DNA of 64,000 bases from Bacteroides bouchesdurhonensis (GTDB taxonomy: Bacteria; Bacteroidota; Bacteroidia; Bacteroidales; Bacteroidaceae): positions 639,625-703,624 of the forward strand of contig NZ_LT707006.1 in NCBI RefSeq assembly GCF_900155865.1. Reading direction: 5' to 3'. A model generated the notes under the pieces. It saw only the letters and a program-made list of their open reading frames with translations. It ran no database searches and was not told the DNA's origin. The first letter of the stretch is position 1, and each line of letters starts with the position of its first letter. Shown one piece after another: positions 36,379 to 45,510 of the stretch. The translations under genes and the position numbers were made by a program.

Positions 36379-36834
36379 ATGAAAAAAATAATTGTTATTG
36401 CATTAGTTGTCTTCGCTTATGGGTTGGCTGGTTGTCAATCAAGTGAAAAAACTTCATCGAAAGCTGAAGTACAAAATGTAGGTAATAAATCTGCAAAGGA
36501 ATATGTAGAGGATAATACTTATATTGATCTTGACGTAAATTCACTGCATGCGACAATTGCTACGAATGCTACCCGAAGTGGTGCTAAGGGGGATGATATG
36601 GCTCGAATGAAAGCAGCTTTATATCGTTTTTACAGCCATGTGAAATTGGAAGAGGAAGGATATGTCTGTGATTTGTCTTCTGCTAATGAGATAAATGTTT
36701 CTTCCACCGTATATACGGCTTTATTGAATAATATGAATGATATGAATGCTTCTTATAAAAAGGCTAAGTCGGAAGGAAAAAATGTGGTTGCATTATCTGT
36801 TAATAAGGCATATTTAGATTCTTTGTTAGAATAG
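36379..36834 (+). CDS. Small lipoprotein of unknown function
   Basis: The 151-residue protein has a lipoprotein signal with lipobox LAGCQ. The mature part is hydrophilic: a low-complexity linker (QSSEKTSSKAEVQNVG), an acidic middle (DNTYIDLDVNSLH) and a helical end (NNMNDMNASYKKAKSEGK). No domain is recognised. It forms a pair with the secreted protein just upstream and is closed by a very strong terminator. A role in the envelope is all the sequence supports. Confidence 0.7.
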   Translation: MKKIIVIALVVFAYGLAGCQSSEKTSSKAEVQNVGNKSAKEYVEDNTYIDLDVNSLHATIATNATRSGAKGDDMARMKAALYRFYSHVKLEEEGYVCDLSSANEINVSSTVYTALLNNMNDMNASYKKAKSEGKNVVALSVNKAYLDSLLE

Positions 36835-36845
36835 ATTTCAATTGT

Positions 36846-36906
36846 AAAAATCCCCTTATTTTGATCCAACTTCTCAAATGAAAAAGGATAAAATAAGGGG
36901 ATTTTT
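36846..36906. terminator. Strong bidirectional terminator after small lipoprotein / secDF
   Basis: A 21-22 base arm beginning AAAAATCCCCTTATTTT (36846-36867) pairs with one ending AAAATAAGGGGATTTTT (36886-36906), with T runs on both strands. It lies between convergent genes. Confidence 0.92.
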
Positions 36907-36961
36907 TAAGAGATGCATCAATGAGTATTTCAATTGATGCTCTCTTTGCTATATATGATTA

Positions 36962-39900
36962 TTAATCTTCTGTAACTTTCTTACCTTTCATCATATTGTA
37001 TGCGATCGGAGAAGCAATGAACAATGAAGATAATGTACCGATTACTACACCGAGGATCATTGCGAATGCGAAGCTCCGGATTGAGTCACCACCAAGGATG
37101 AAGATACACAACAACACGATCAATGTACTCAATGAAGTGTTAATAGTACGCGCCAATGTAGTATTCAAAGAGTCATTGAATAACTGACGTTTATCACGTT
37201 TCGGATATAATCCGAAGAACTCACGTACACGGTCGAAAATTACCACCTTGTCATTGATAGAATAACCGATAGCCGTCAGGATAGCACCGATAAATGTTTG
37301 GTCGATTTCCAATGAGAACGGCACGAAGCCCCACAATAGTGAGTAAGCACCAATAATCATAATGGTATCACAAGTCAATGCAACAATAGAACCTATACTA
37401 TAAGCAATGTTGCGGAAACGAATCAGGATGTAAAGGCCGATTGCGAACAATGCCAGAACAACTGACCAGATAGCACCTGTCTTTATGTCATCAGCGATAC
37501 TTGGACCTACTTTCTGGGAGCTAACGATACTACCACCTGTATGATTATCACGGTCGATGAAAGTAGCTAAATCAATATTCTGAGTCAGCAACGGTTTCAG
37601 TGTTTCATACAAGAAACTTTCAATTTCAGAATCGACGTTATTACCTTCGTCATTTATACGGTAGTTGGTGCTAATACGTACTGTCTTTTTGTCTGTACCG
37701 ATAGCGATAACACTTACGTTAGCTTCACCGAATTTACTTGAAATCAGTTCGCGAACTTGTTCCGGTTCTACTGGGTTTTCGAACTGTACTTTAAAGTTGC
37801 GTCCACCCGTAAAATCGATACTTTGACTTAAGCCACGATATGCGAATGAAGTAATACACGCAAGGATGATTATACTTACAATGATCAACGCTTTCTTGTT
37901 GGTTCCCATGAAGTCGAAGTGAGTATTTACCAGCAAGTTTTTAGAAATCTTAGAAGTAAATGTCAAATTCAACCATTTGTCTTTGCTCATGAAATGTTCG
38001 TAAACCAAACGGGTTATGAACACTGCTGTAAAGAAGGAAATCAAAATACCGATAATCAAAGTTGTAGCAAAACCACGAATCGGGCCTGTACCGAAGTTGA
38101 ACAGGATGATACCCGTAATAATAGATGTCAAGTTGGAGTCAAAGATTGCAGAGAAAGCGTTGGAGTAACCGTCAGCAAGTGCTTTCTTAACTCCTTTACC
38201 TGCTCTTAACTCTTCTTTTGTACGTTCGTAAATAAGTACGTTCGCATCCACCGCCATACCTAAAGCCAATACCATACCGGCAATACCTGACATTGTCAAT
38301 GCCGCTTGGAAGGAAGAAAGAATACCTAGTGTGAAGAAAAAGTTGAGAATTAATGCTCCGTTAGCAACCATACCTGGGATAAAGCCATACATAGAGCACA
38401 TATAAATCATCAACAGGATTAGAGCCACAACAAATGAGAAAATACCTGCGTTGATAGATTCCTGACCCAGTGACGGACCAACAATGTCTTCTTGCACGAT
38501 ATGAGCCGGAGCAGGCATTTTACCGGATTTCAATACGTTAGCCAAGTCTTTTGTTTGTTCCGGGGTGAAACTTCCAGAGATTTCAGAACGTCCACCTGTG
38601 ATTTCTTTATCTACACCCGGTGCAGAATATACATAGTTATCAAGTACGATGGCAATGTGTCCTTTTTCGGTAGGGTTTGCTACTTTTTTAGTTAGCTGTG
38701 CCCAACGGCGGGCACCGTCATTATTCATAGCCATGGTAACGATAGGCTTGCCAAACCGGCTGAATTCGTCTTTTGCATCAACGATAACGTCCCCTTCTAA
38801 TGGAGCTTTACCGTTGCGTTCGGTTAATCTGATACCGTATAACTCAAAAGTCTGCTTTTTCTTGTCAAAATCAGCGGCAGCCACACCCCATTTCAGACTA
38901 AGGTCTTTCGGGAGTTGTGCTTTCACTTCTGGCATAGCTAAATATTTATTGATTTCAGCAGTGTCTTTGTAGTTTGCATAACCGATTACCGGACCTTGAC
39001 CACTGGTATTCAATTGGAGAATAGCCAACAATGGATATTGCTTTTTAGCTTCTTCTATATTTGTAGCAGTAGCCTTTTCCTTCTTATCTCCTTTTAGTGC
39101 AGCTGCAAGGCTGTCGGCAGCACTGACCGCTTTAGTGCCCGTAGTTGCTGCTGTAAGCTCAGTAGCAGGAATTGTATCGACAGTGTTTGTAGTTACTGAG
39201 TCTGTTACATTATCCTGATTCAGAATAGTACGTAATTTAGCATCGGCAGCTTGCATAGCCGGAAGTAAATCCTTTGCTATATAAGTTTCCCAGAATTCCA
39301 GATTGGCAGAACCTTGAAGAAGTTTTCTCACACGTTCAGGTTCTTTGATACCTGGAAGTTCCACCATGATACGTCCCATCTTGTCTTCCAAACTTTGGAT
39401 ATTTGGCTGAACCACACCGAAACGGTCGATACGAGTACGGAGTACGTTGTATGAATTTTCAACGGCAGCTTTAACTTCTTCTCTTAATACTTTTTCAACT
39501 TCTGCATTTGAAGATTTCTGATTGATTTTGTCTTTCAGCTGTTGAGTTGCGAAGAGTTCGGATAATTTTGCATCCGGAGCGGCTTTATGGTATTCTTTGA
39601 CGAATAGAGTGATGATATCTTCTTGGCTATTGATAGCTTGTTTAGCGGCTTCAGCCAATGCTTTGTTGAAAACTTCATCCGGCTTATTGTCAGCTAATGC
39701 TCTGATAACGTCCGGCACAGAAACTTCAAGGATAACGTTCATACCACCTTTTAGGTCCAAACCTAAACCAATCTCCATCTCACGACATTGTTTCAGCGTC
39801 CAGTTACCCAACCATACTTTCTCATTTGCGAGAGAATCGAGGTAGTCTTGTTCTACTTGAGCGTCGCCTTTCGCAATTTCTTTCGCCTTATTGGTATAAT

Positions 39901-39988
39901 GGCGAGTCACGAAGGAGAAGGAGAGGTAGAACACGCATACCAGCGTGAGTAATACCGCAAAAACCTTTACAAATCCTTTGTTTTGCAT
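36962..39988 (-). CDS. secDF: Fused protein translocase subunit SecDF
   Basis: The 1008-residue protein joins SecD (about 1-640) and SecF (about 690-1000). SecD features are GLDLKGGMNVILEV near residue 80, a periplasmic P1 domain enlarged by an insert around residues 260-330 (TDSVTTNTVDTIPATEL and neighbours, low complexity), DANVLIYERTKEELRAGKG and GTGPIRGFATTLIIGI. SecF features are SIDFTGGRNFKVQFE, GYSINDKVVIFDRVRE and a C-terminal TARTINTSLSTL helix. Twelve membrane helices are expected. It uses the proton gradient to help SecYEG complete export. Fusion is usual in Bacteroidota. Confidence 0.96.
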   Translation of the reverse strand: MQNKGFVKVFAVLLTLVCVFYLSFSFVTRHYTNKAKEIAKGDAQVEQDYLDSLANEKVWLGNWTLKQCREMEIGLGLDLKGGMNVILEVSVPDVIRALADNKPDEVFNKALAEAAKQAINSQEDIITLFVKEYHKAAPDAKLSELFATQQLKDKINQKSSNAEVEKVLREEVKAAVENSYNVLRTRIDRFGVVQPNIQSLEDKMGRIMVELPGIKEPERVRKLLQGSANLEFWETYIAKDLLPAMQAADAKLRTILNQDNVTDSVTTNTVDTIPATELTAATTGTKAVSAADSLAAALKGDKKEKATATNIEEAKKQYPLLAILQLNTSGQGPVIGYANYKDTAEINKYLAMPEVKAQLPKDLSLKWGVAAADFDKKKQTFELYGIRLTERNGKAPLEGDVIVDAKDEFSRFGKPIVTMAMNNDGARRWAQLTKKVANPTEKGHIAIVLDNYVYSAPGVDKEITGGRSEISGSFTPEQTKDLANVLKSGKMPAPAHIVQEDIVGPSLGQESINAGIFSFVVALILLMIYMCSMYGFIPGMVANGALILNFFFTLGILSSFQAALTMSGIAGMVLALGMAVDANVLIYERTKEELRAGKGVKKALADGYSNAFSAIFDSNLTSIITGIILFNFGTGPIRGFATTLIIGILISFFTAVFITRLVYEHFMSKDKWLNLTFTSKISKNLLVNTHFDFMGTNKKALIIVSIIILACITSFAYRGLSQSIDFTGGRNFKVQFENPVEPEQVRELISSKFGEANVSVIAIGTDKKTVRISTNYRINDEGNNVDSEIESFLYETLKPLLTQNIDLATFIDRDNHTGGSIVSSQKVGPSIADDIKTGAIWSVVLALFAIGLYILIRFRNIAYSIGSIVALTCDTIMIIGAYSLLWGFVPFSLEIDQTFIGAILTAIGYSINDKVVIFDRVREFFGLYPKRDKRQLFNDSLNTTLARTINTSLSTLIVLLCIFILGGDSIRSFAFAMILGVVIGTLSSLFIASPIAYNMMKGKKVTED

Positions 39989-40077
39989 TTTACTTTTAAT
40001 TTATGATGATTACTTTTTTAATTTAATTTTCATTTAATTCTGTCGTATACAAGTTCATTTTGCCGTATACAAGGCTG

Positions 40078-40085
40078 CAAATATA
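40078..40085 (-). promoter_or_regulatory. -7 box of secDF
   Basis: The minus strand reads TATATTTG, about 90 bases before the start. A 10-base direct repeat CGTATACAAG lies twice, 20 bases apart, in the leader between box and gene (about 40044-40073). Confidence 0.45.
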
Positions 40086-40111
40086 GTTTTTTTTTCACAT
40101 TCATGTGTCAT

Positions 40112-40142
40112 AAGCCCTCAAATATTTGATGTTTAAGGGCTT
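40112..40142. terminator. Hairpin after the M3 peptidase gene
   Basis: AAGCCCT (40112-40118) pairs with AGGGCTT (40136-40142), extended by AAAT/ATTT-type pairs. The T run follows on the plus strand, so its strength for the minus-strand peptidase gene is uncertain. Confidence 0.5.
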
Positions 40143-40152
40143 TTTTGCCGAA

Positions 40153-42237
40153 TTATTTCATTCCTCTGTTTTTTAATAACGGCTCCAAACTGGGTTCTGT
40201 CCCGCGAAAACTTTTGTAAAGTACCATCGGATCTTCACTGTCTCCTTTTTCCAATACATTGTGGCGGAACAGGTCTGCAGTACTTTTATCAAAAATGCCA
40301 TGTTCCTTGAAAGCTTCGAAAGCATCATTATCCAATACATTAGCCCAAAGATAACTATAATATCCGGCTGCATATCCGCTAATGATATGGTTGAAGTAAG
40401 TTGTGCGGTAACGTGGTGCGATTTCCGGGATTAAACCGAGCTTATCCATTGCTTCTTTTTCATAAGAAAGTATATCCAAATTATTTACATCTGTCAGGGT
40501 GTGTAAGTTCATATCGAGGAGGGCGGCTGCAAGTAATTCAGTAGTCATGAATCCCTGATTGAATGTTTTTTGTTCTTGAATTTTTTCGATGATTTCATCG
40601 GGGATTGTTTCGCCGGTTTGGTAATGTTTTGCATACATTTTCAAGACTTCAGGTTCGGTTGCCCAATGTTCGTTGATTTGCGAAGGAAGTTCTACGAAGT
40701 CACGTACAACATTAGTGCCTGAAGTACCTTTATATTCGCATTTAGTCAATAAACCATGTAAGCCGTGTCCAAATTCATGGAATAGTGTTTCCACTTCATC
40801 CATCGTGAGTAAAGATGGAGTATTACCTATGGGTTTTGTAAAACTGGCTACGTTACATACGAATGGGCGGATTGATCCTTGCTGTTCGCGGTAATTACTC
40901 ATCCATGCACCGCCACTTTTTCCTGGACGAGGAAAATAGTCTACATAGAAAATACCAAGTTGAGATCCATCTGTATCTTTTACCTCAAAGACCTCTACAT
41001 CCGAATGATAAGTTGGAATACCTTCCAATTTATTTAGCGTAATTCCATAGAGCTTGTTTGCTACTGTGAAAGCACCTTCTCTTACATTCTCCAGCTTAAA
41101 ATAGGGTTTAGTTTCCTCTTCTGATAAATTGTACTTTTCTTTCCGTAGCTTTTCCGTATAATACCACCAATCCCATGCTTCTAATTTTTCACCTTTACCT
41201 TCTTTGTCCATTAATTTTTGGAGATCGATAGCTTCGGCTTTTGCTTTTGGCAGTGCGTAACTCCATAGATTGTTCAAAAGATTCATGACGTTATCGGCAT
41301 TTTTCGCCATTGTCTCATCTAAAACAAAATTAGCGTAGCAATCAAAACCTAATAAATTTGCTTTCTCCAGGCGAAGAGACACAATTTTCCGGATTATTTC
41401 TTTGTTATCATTAGAATCGTTATTGTTTCCTCTGTTAATGTAAGCTTTATACATTTTCTCCCGTAGTGGGCGATTCTCTGAATATTGCAAAAAAGGCAAA
41501 CGGCTGGCATTGTGCAATGTGAATAGCCATTTATTAGCTTGTCCGGCAGCTTTAGCTTCTTCAGCGGCACTTTGGCGGAACCAATCAGGTAATCCGGCTA
41601 AATCTTCTTCTTTATCTACAAAGAGTTGGAAGGTGTTATTTTCATTCAGTATGTTGTTGCTGAAAGTGATACCGAGTGTAGAAAGTTCTTTATTGATGTC
41701 ACGAAGTCGGGCTTGTTTATCAGTGCTGAGATTTGCACCAGAACGTACAAATCCTTTATATGTCTTTTCTAACAAACGTTTCTGTTCGGACGTGAGATTA
41801 AGGGACTCTTTTTGTTGATACACTGCGTTTACACGTTTAAACAGTTCTTTGTTTAAAGAAATGTTGTCTTCGTGTTCGGAGAGTACCGGAGCTAATTTGA
41901 TTGAAAGTTCAGTTAGCTGATCGGTAGTTTCAGCATCTGTCATGTTAAAGAAGATAGCACTGACACGATTTAGTATGGGAGCACTATTGTCTAATGCTAC
42001 TATAGTATTTTCAAAATTGGGTATTTCTGTGTTTTCAATGATTGCCTTGATACGATGATTTTGTTCTGCAATACCTTCAAGAAAGGCAGGTTCATAATGT
42101 TCTAATTTTATTTTATCGAATGGAGGAACTCCATTATCTGTTTGAAACTCTGTGAGAAAGGGGTTGTTTTCTGTTTTTGTAGAACAAGAGTAAATCATAC
42201 AGCTTATTGCTAAAATGGTTAGTGTTTTTTTTATCAT
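40153..42237 (-). CDS. M3-family zinc metallopeptidase lipoprotein (peptidyl-dipeptidase Dcp-like)
   Basis: The 694-residue protein has a lipoprotein signal (AISCMIYSCSTK) and the M3 helical fold. The zinc motif is LFHEFGHGLHGLL with His487, Glu488 and His491; the third ligand and substrate loop follow in NEHWATEPEVL and the GYAAGYYSYLWANVLD region typical of Dcp and oligopeptidase A. The enzyme should cut small peptides. The lipid anchor means it acts at the envelope rather than in the cytoplasm as in Escherichia coli Dcp. It stands alone, 28 bases after the stop of the membrane protein gene transcribed before it. Confidence 0.94.
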   Translation of the reverse strand: MIKKTLTILAISCMIYSCSTKTENNPFLTEFQTDNGVPPFDKIKLEHYEPAFLEGIAEQNHRIKAIIENTEIPNFENTIVALDNSAPILNRVSAIFFNMTDAETTDQLTELSIKLAPVLSEHEDNISLNKELFKRVNAVYQQKESLNLTSEQKRLLEKTYKGFVRSGANLSTDKQARLRDINKELSTLGITFSNNILNENNTFQLFVDKEEDLAGLPDWFRQSAAEEAKAAGQANKWLFTLHNASRLPFLQYSENRPLREKMYKAYINRGNNNDSNDNKEIIRKIVSLRLEKANLLGFDCYANFVLDETMAKNADNVMNLLNNLWSYALPKAKAEAIDLQKLMDKEGKGEKLEAWDWWYYTEKLRKEKYNLSEEETKPYFKLENVREGAFTVANKLYGITLNKLEGIPTYHSDVEVFEVKDTDGSQLGIFYVDYFPRPGKSGGAWMSNYREQQGSIRPFVCNVASFTKPIGNTPSLLTMDEVETLFHEFGHGLHGLLTKCEYKGTSGTNVVRDFVELPSQINEHWATEPEVLKMYAKHYQTGETIPDEIIEKIQEQKTFNQGFMTTELLAAALLDMNLHTLTDVNNLDILSYEKEAMDKLGLIPEIAPRYRTTYFNHIISGYAAGYYSYLWANVLDNDAFEAFKEHGIFDKSTADLFRHNVLEKGDSEDPMVLYKSFRGTEPSLEPLLKNRGMK

Positions 42238-42265
42238 AATAGGGGATATATTAAAAAATCAGTAT

Positions 42266-43351
42266 TTATCGTTTGGTTATGTGGCACCAGATAGGATAAT
42301 GGTCTGAATCTTTGATAGAACGGTCTACTGTGCAGTTATAAGTTTTCAGATTCGGACTAATAAGGATATTATCTATCCGGAAATAAAATTTATTTTGGTT
42401 GTAGGAGATACCTAATCCTTTACCGGATTGCGTAAAGGCATCATCCAAATGTTGTGTGAGTATCCGATGTGTGTACGAGATGGAGACATCGTTGAAATCG
42501 CCACAAGCAATAATAGTAGGATATTTGCTTTCTGTGATGGCGTTGGCAACAGAATCTGCTTGTGCGGAGCGAATAGATGATGCTTCTGCTAATTTCTTGA
42601 CAAGTTGGCGGAGCCCGGTTTTTACCTTTCTGGCATTTGGATCATTGATCATGTCTTCATATATTCCTCTGTCCTCCTTAGTGAGTTTATTGGATTCCAA
42701 GTGGTTGTTGATTAGGGTGATGGTGTCCTTATTTACTTTTAGTGTGTACTGCATGGAACCATTGTAGGAACTTTCGTAGTTGATGGGGATTGCTGAGATT
42801 ATAGGAAATTTGGAGAAACAGGCAAGTTGGGAATCACCCGTTCCAGGTCGGCGGATGGAATAGTATGGGTATGCTTTTAAGGCTTTCTTTATATCTTTTT
42901 CTGTCACATACTTTTGATTTCCGGAAGCGTTGTATTCTTGTAAGCAGATAATATCTGCGCCACTCTCGGACAAATAGGATAATATTGGGTTTTTTTCGTC
43001 CTTCTTTTCCAGATTGTTAAATCCCATTACATTGTAAGAGAGAAGTTTTATACTATTCTCCGGGATGGATTTGTCGGTAAAGTTAATAGGTATATAAGTT
43101 TGTATCTGCTGATAGCAAACCAGTAAACCAACAATCGTTAGAACGGTATAACGGTAATTGATGATTAACCAGAAAATGACAAAGCAGATATTTATGGCTA
43201 GAAAAATAGGAAATGTTAGTCCTAAGCATGAAGCAAGTGGATGTATTTTCGGATGAAGATACGGACTATAGGCAGTCAAGATTAACATTCCTACAAAGAA
43301 TGCGTTGATTGCTAAAATTAAATATGAGACAATTTTTCCAAAATGCTTCAT
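42266..43351 (-). CDS. Membrane-anchored endonuclease/exonuclease/phosphatase-family protein
   Basis: Two starts are possible: ATG 43351 (MKHFGKIVSYLIL), used here, and ATG 43375, overlapping the previous gene by 20 bases. Three hydrophobic segments occupy about residues 8-100. The EEP fold follows with KLLSYNVMGFN, ADIICLQEYN (metal Glu), INNHLES, ACGDFNDVSISY and the final SDHYPIW with catalytic His. The family cleaves phosphodiesters in nucleic acids or phospholipids. The membrane anchor suggests an extracytoplasmic substrate. It is the third gene of an operon with two rhomboid proteases. Confidence 0.88.
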   Translation of the reverse strand: MKHFGKIVSYLILAINAFFVGMLILTAYSPYLHPKIHPLASCLGLTFPIFLAINICFVIFWLIINYRYTVLTIVGLLVCYQQIQTYIPINFTDKSIPENSIKLLSYNVMGFNNLEKKDEKNPILSYLSESGADIICLQEYNASGNQKYVTEKDIKKALKAYPYYSIRRPGTGDSQLACFSKFPIISAIPINYESSYNGSMQYTLKVNKDTITLINNHLESNKLTKEDRGIYEDMINDPNARKVKTGLRQLVKKLAEASSIRSAQADSVANAITESKYPTIIACGDFNDVSISYTHRILTQHLDDAFTQSGKGLGISYNQNKFYFRIDNILISPNLKTYNCTVDRSIKDSDHYPIWCHITKR

Positions 43352-43355
43352 GCTT

Positions 43356-44258
43356 CTATCTTTTACTTGCATCAAACAAGCTTTTCTTTTCTTCTGTCGT
43401 CAGACTTTCGTAACCGGATTTTTTAAGTTTTTCTAGTATGCGGTCTACTTCTTCTGATTGTGCCTTTTTCCGGGCATTGTAATCATAGTCTTTATCACGC
43501 GAAGTCTGGCCGCCATAATGCACTTTCATCCTTGGTTTACGCTTCCATGTCTTTTTTTTGAATAAAGATATGAAACCGTCCAGTAACCAATTGATCCATC
43601 TGGTTATATCTTTTCCTTTGCTTAGACATGCAGCGAACCATAGCCCGGCAAGAGCACCTCCCAAGTGTGCAATATGTCCTCCTGCGTTGCCTGAAGTAAT
43701 AAATAACAAGTCTGTTCCTATAACAATTAATGCCAGATATTTTAGGCGTACTGCGCCAAAAAGGAAAAGTTGTACTTGGAAATTAGGCTCTCGATAGGCA
43801 GTCGCTGCTACAATGGCCAATACAGATGCGGAAGCACCAACTAAAGTGGAGTATGGAACAGCTTGGCTGAAATAAGGAAAGATATTGTAAGCAGCCATAT
43901 AGAGTAAACCACCACAAATTCCTCCTAAAATATATAGTCCACGCAAATGTTTTGCTGAAAAGAAGTAGAGGAATAGACTTCCAAACCAGTATAGCCAGAG
44001 CATATTGAACAGGATATGCAGGAATCCGGCATGCATAAACATATAAGTGAATAACGACCACGGCTGAAAAATAAACCGGGTAAAAGAAGCCGGTAATGCG
44101 AATTGATCAAATATCCCCGCCGCGCTGAGATTGAACAGTTGCAGGAATACGCTTATTAACGTACCGATAATAAAAATGGCTACGTTAATGAAAATCAGTT
44201 GAATGAAGATGTTTCCTCTTCTGAATGTTTCTTTTAAATCATCTATAATATGTCCCAT
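43356..44258 (-). CDS. Rhomboid family intramembrane serine protease (second of two)
   Basis: The 300-residue protein has six or seven hydrophobic segments. The rhomboid core shows FTYMFMHAGFLHILFNMLWLY, the catalytic Ser in LVGASASVLA and the catalytic His in GHIAHLGGALAGLWF. The cytosolic tail (about 215-300) is basic and ends with EEVDRILEKLKKSGYESL. Rhomboids cut transmembrane substrates within the membrane. Its start overlaps the stop of the upstream rhomboid gene by 20 bases, so the two are translated together. Substrates are unknown. Confidence 0.93.
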   Translation of the reverse strand: MGHIIDDLKETFRRGNIFIQLIFINVAIFIIGTLISVFLQLFNLSAAGIFDQFALPASFTRFIFQPWSLFTYMFMHAGFLHILFNMLWLYWFGSLFLYFFSAKHLRGLYILGGICGGLLYMAAYNIFPYFSQAVPYSTLVGASASVLAIVAATAYREPNFQVQLFLFGAVRLKYLALIVIGTDLLFITSGNAGGHIAHLGGALAGLWFAACLSKGKDITRWINWLLDGFISLFKKKTWKRKPRMKVHYGGQTSRDKDYDYNARKKAQSEEVDRILEKLKKSGYESLTTEEKKSLFDASKR

Positions 44259-44940
44259 TACTTCTACTTTTTTTTCTCCAATACAAAATAAAGATGAGTC
44301 CGAATAACATTCCTCCTAAATGAGCGAAGTGGGCTACATTGTCTCCTGGATTATTAGACAGTCCTGACCATAGCTCAATTGCGGCGTATCCGATCACAAA
44401 GAATTTTGCTTTGATAGGGAAAGGCAACGGGAAAATGAACATTCGATTATTGGGATACAACATACCGAATGCCAGCAAAATAGCATATACCGCTCCCGAA
44501 GCACCTACCGTAGTCCAAATGTTCAAATAACTCTCTACAGGCATATTAGTTATACTTCCTGCCAGATCTCTTACGGGAATTATGTCAGATAATTGTAGCT
44601 GTGAAAGATTACTGACTGCGTAGGTAGCAAACTGGACTCCTTCCTGAATAAGACCTGCCCCGATACCACAAGCAATATAGTAAAAAAGGAAACGTCTGGG
44701 TCCCCAAGTTTGTTCGAGAACCGGACCAAACATGAATAAGGCAAACATGTTAAAAAAGACGTGGGGAAATCCACCATGCATGAACATGTAAGTAATAAGC
44801 TGTGCTGGATTGAAATCGCTTGCGAGGAAAAAATGAAGTCCTAGATAATCGATTAAATCGATACCATAATTTTGGGCAACGATTGTTCCAAAAAATATAA
44901 GTACATTGATAATTATCAGGTTTTTAGTTACAGTTGGCAT
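44239..44940 (-). CDS. Rhomboid family intramembrane serine protease (first of two)
   Basis: ATG 44940 (MPTVTKNLIIINVLIF) is chosen; a frame extension to 44976 lacks a membrane-protein start. The 233-residue protein contains TYMFMHGGFPHVFFNMFALFMFG, the catalytic Ser in TVGASGAVYAILLAFG and the catalytic His in NVAHFAHLGGMLFG. It has six predicted helices with a short tail. It is the first gene of a three-gene operon with another rhomboid and an EEP-fold membrane protein; pairs of rhomboids in this order are common in Bacteroidota. Confidence 0.93.
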   Translation of the reverse strand: MPTVTKNLIIINVLIFFGTIVAQNYGIDLIDYLGLHFFLASDFNPAQLITYMFMHGGFPHVFFNMFALFMFGPVLEQTWGPRRFLFYYIACGIGAGLIQEGVQFATYAVSNLSQLQLSDIIPVRDLAGSITNMPVESYLNIWTTVGASGAVYAILLAFGMLYPNNRMFIFPLPFPIKAKFFVIGYAAIELWSGLSNNPGDNVAHFAHLGGMLFGLIFILYWRKKSRSNGTYYR

Positions 44941-45064
44941 AATTTTAATTTCTGAGTATTTATAGTTTAAATGCAAAAGTACGAATAAATTCTGTTTTAA
45001 AGCATGAAAATGGTATCCTATTAGCTCTTTTTCAATAATTTGCTGCGTTTTTTTGATGTTTTTA

Positions 45065-45095
45065 TTTGATATGTTGTTTTGTTCGTCTATATTTG
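45065..45095 (+). promoter_or_regulatory. Promoter of the HU gene
   Basis: TTTG (45065-45068), 19 bases, then TATATTTG (45088-45095) match the Bacteroides consensus exactly. It lies 60 bases before the HU start. Confidence 0.75.
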
Positions 45096-45155
45096 TAAGG
45101 TTCTTGTGAGAAATCTTTTGTGTAACATATATATTAATTAATCATTTTACGTACC

Positions 45156-45428
45156 ATGAATAAGTCTGATCTTATTAGTGCAATGGCTGCTGAAGCTCAA
45201 ATGAGTAAAGCCGATGCAAAGAAAGCTCTTGATGCTTTCATCTCTTCAGTTACTAATGCTATGAAAGCTGGTGACAAAGTATCTTTGGTTGGTTTTGGAA
45301 CTTTTGCTGTGAGTGAAAGAGCTGCAAGAACCGGTATTAACCCGTCTACAAGGGCAACTATTACTATTCCTGCTAAGAAAGTAGCTAAGTTTAAACCGGG
45401 TGCTGAATTGTCTGCAGCTGTTGAATAA
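45156..45428 (+). CDS. hup: HU-family DNA-binding protein
   Basis: The 90-residue protein is standard HU length. It starts [20 protein letters not shown] (helical dimer part), has [12 protein letters not shown] (the family signature) and the DNA-binding arm [16 protein letters not shown], ending with [17 protein letters not shown] wraps and bends DNA as a dimer and shapes the nucleoid. It has a consensus promoter and its own terminator. Confidence 0.96.
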   Translation: MNKSDLISAMAAEAQMSKADAKKALDAFISSVTNAMKAGDKVSLVGFGTFAVSERAARTGINPSTRATITIPAKKVAKFKPGAELSAAVE

Positions 45429-45449
45429 GATATATAGTTGAAAGAAATT

Positions 45450-45480
45450 AAAAAGAGGAGGCATGGCGTCTCCTTTTTTT
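45450..45480 (+). terminator. HU terminator
   Basis: AAAAAGAGGAG (45450-45460) pairs with CTCCTTTTTTT (45470-45480) with one G-T pair, giving a classic stem with T run. The -7 box of argS starts two bases later. Confidence 0.85.
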
Positions 45481-45481
45481 G

Positions 45482-45489
45482 TATCTTTG
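45482..45489 (+). promoter_or_regulatory. -7 box of argS
   Basis: TATCTTTG matches the consensus and lies 21 bases before the argS start, directly after the HU terminator stem. The -33 region would fall inside that terminator hairpin. Confidence 0.65.
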
Positions 45490-45510
45490 CGCGCAAGAAA
45501 CAACTTGATT

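Noticed and set aside
35465..36840. tRNA-Arg as attachment site of an integrated element
   Set aside because: No repeat of the tRNA 3' end and no integrase were found; the XerD upstream looks like the housekeeping enzyme.
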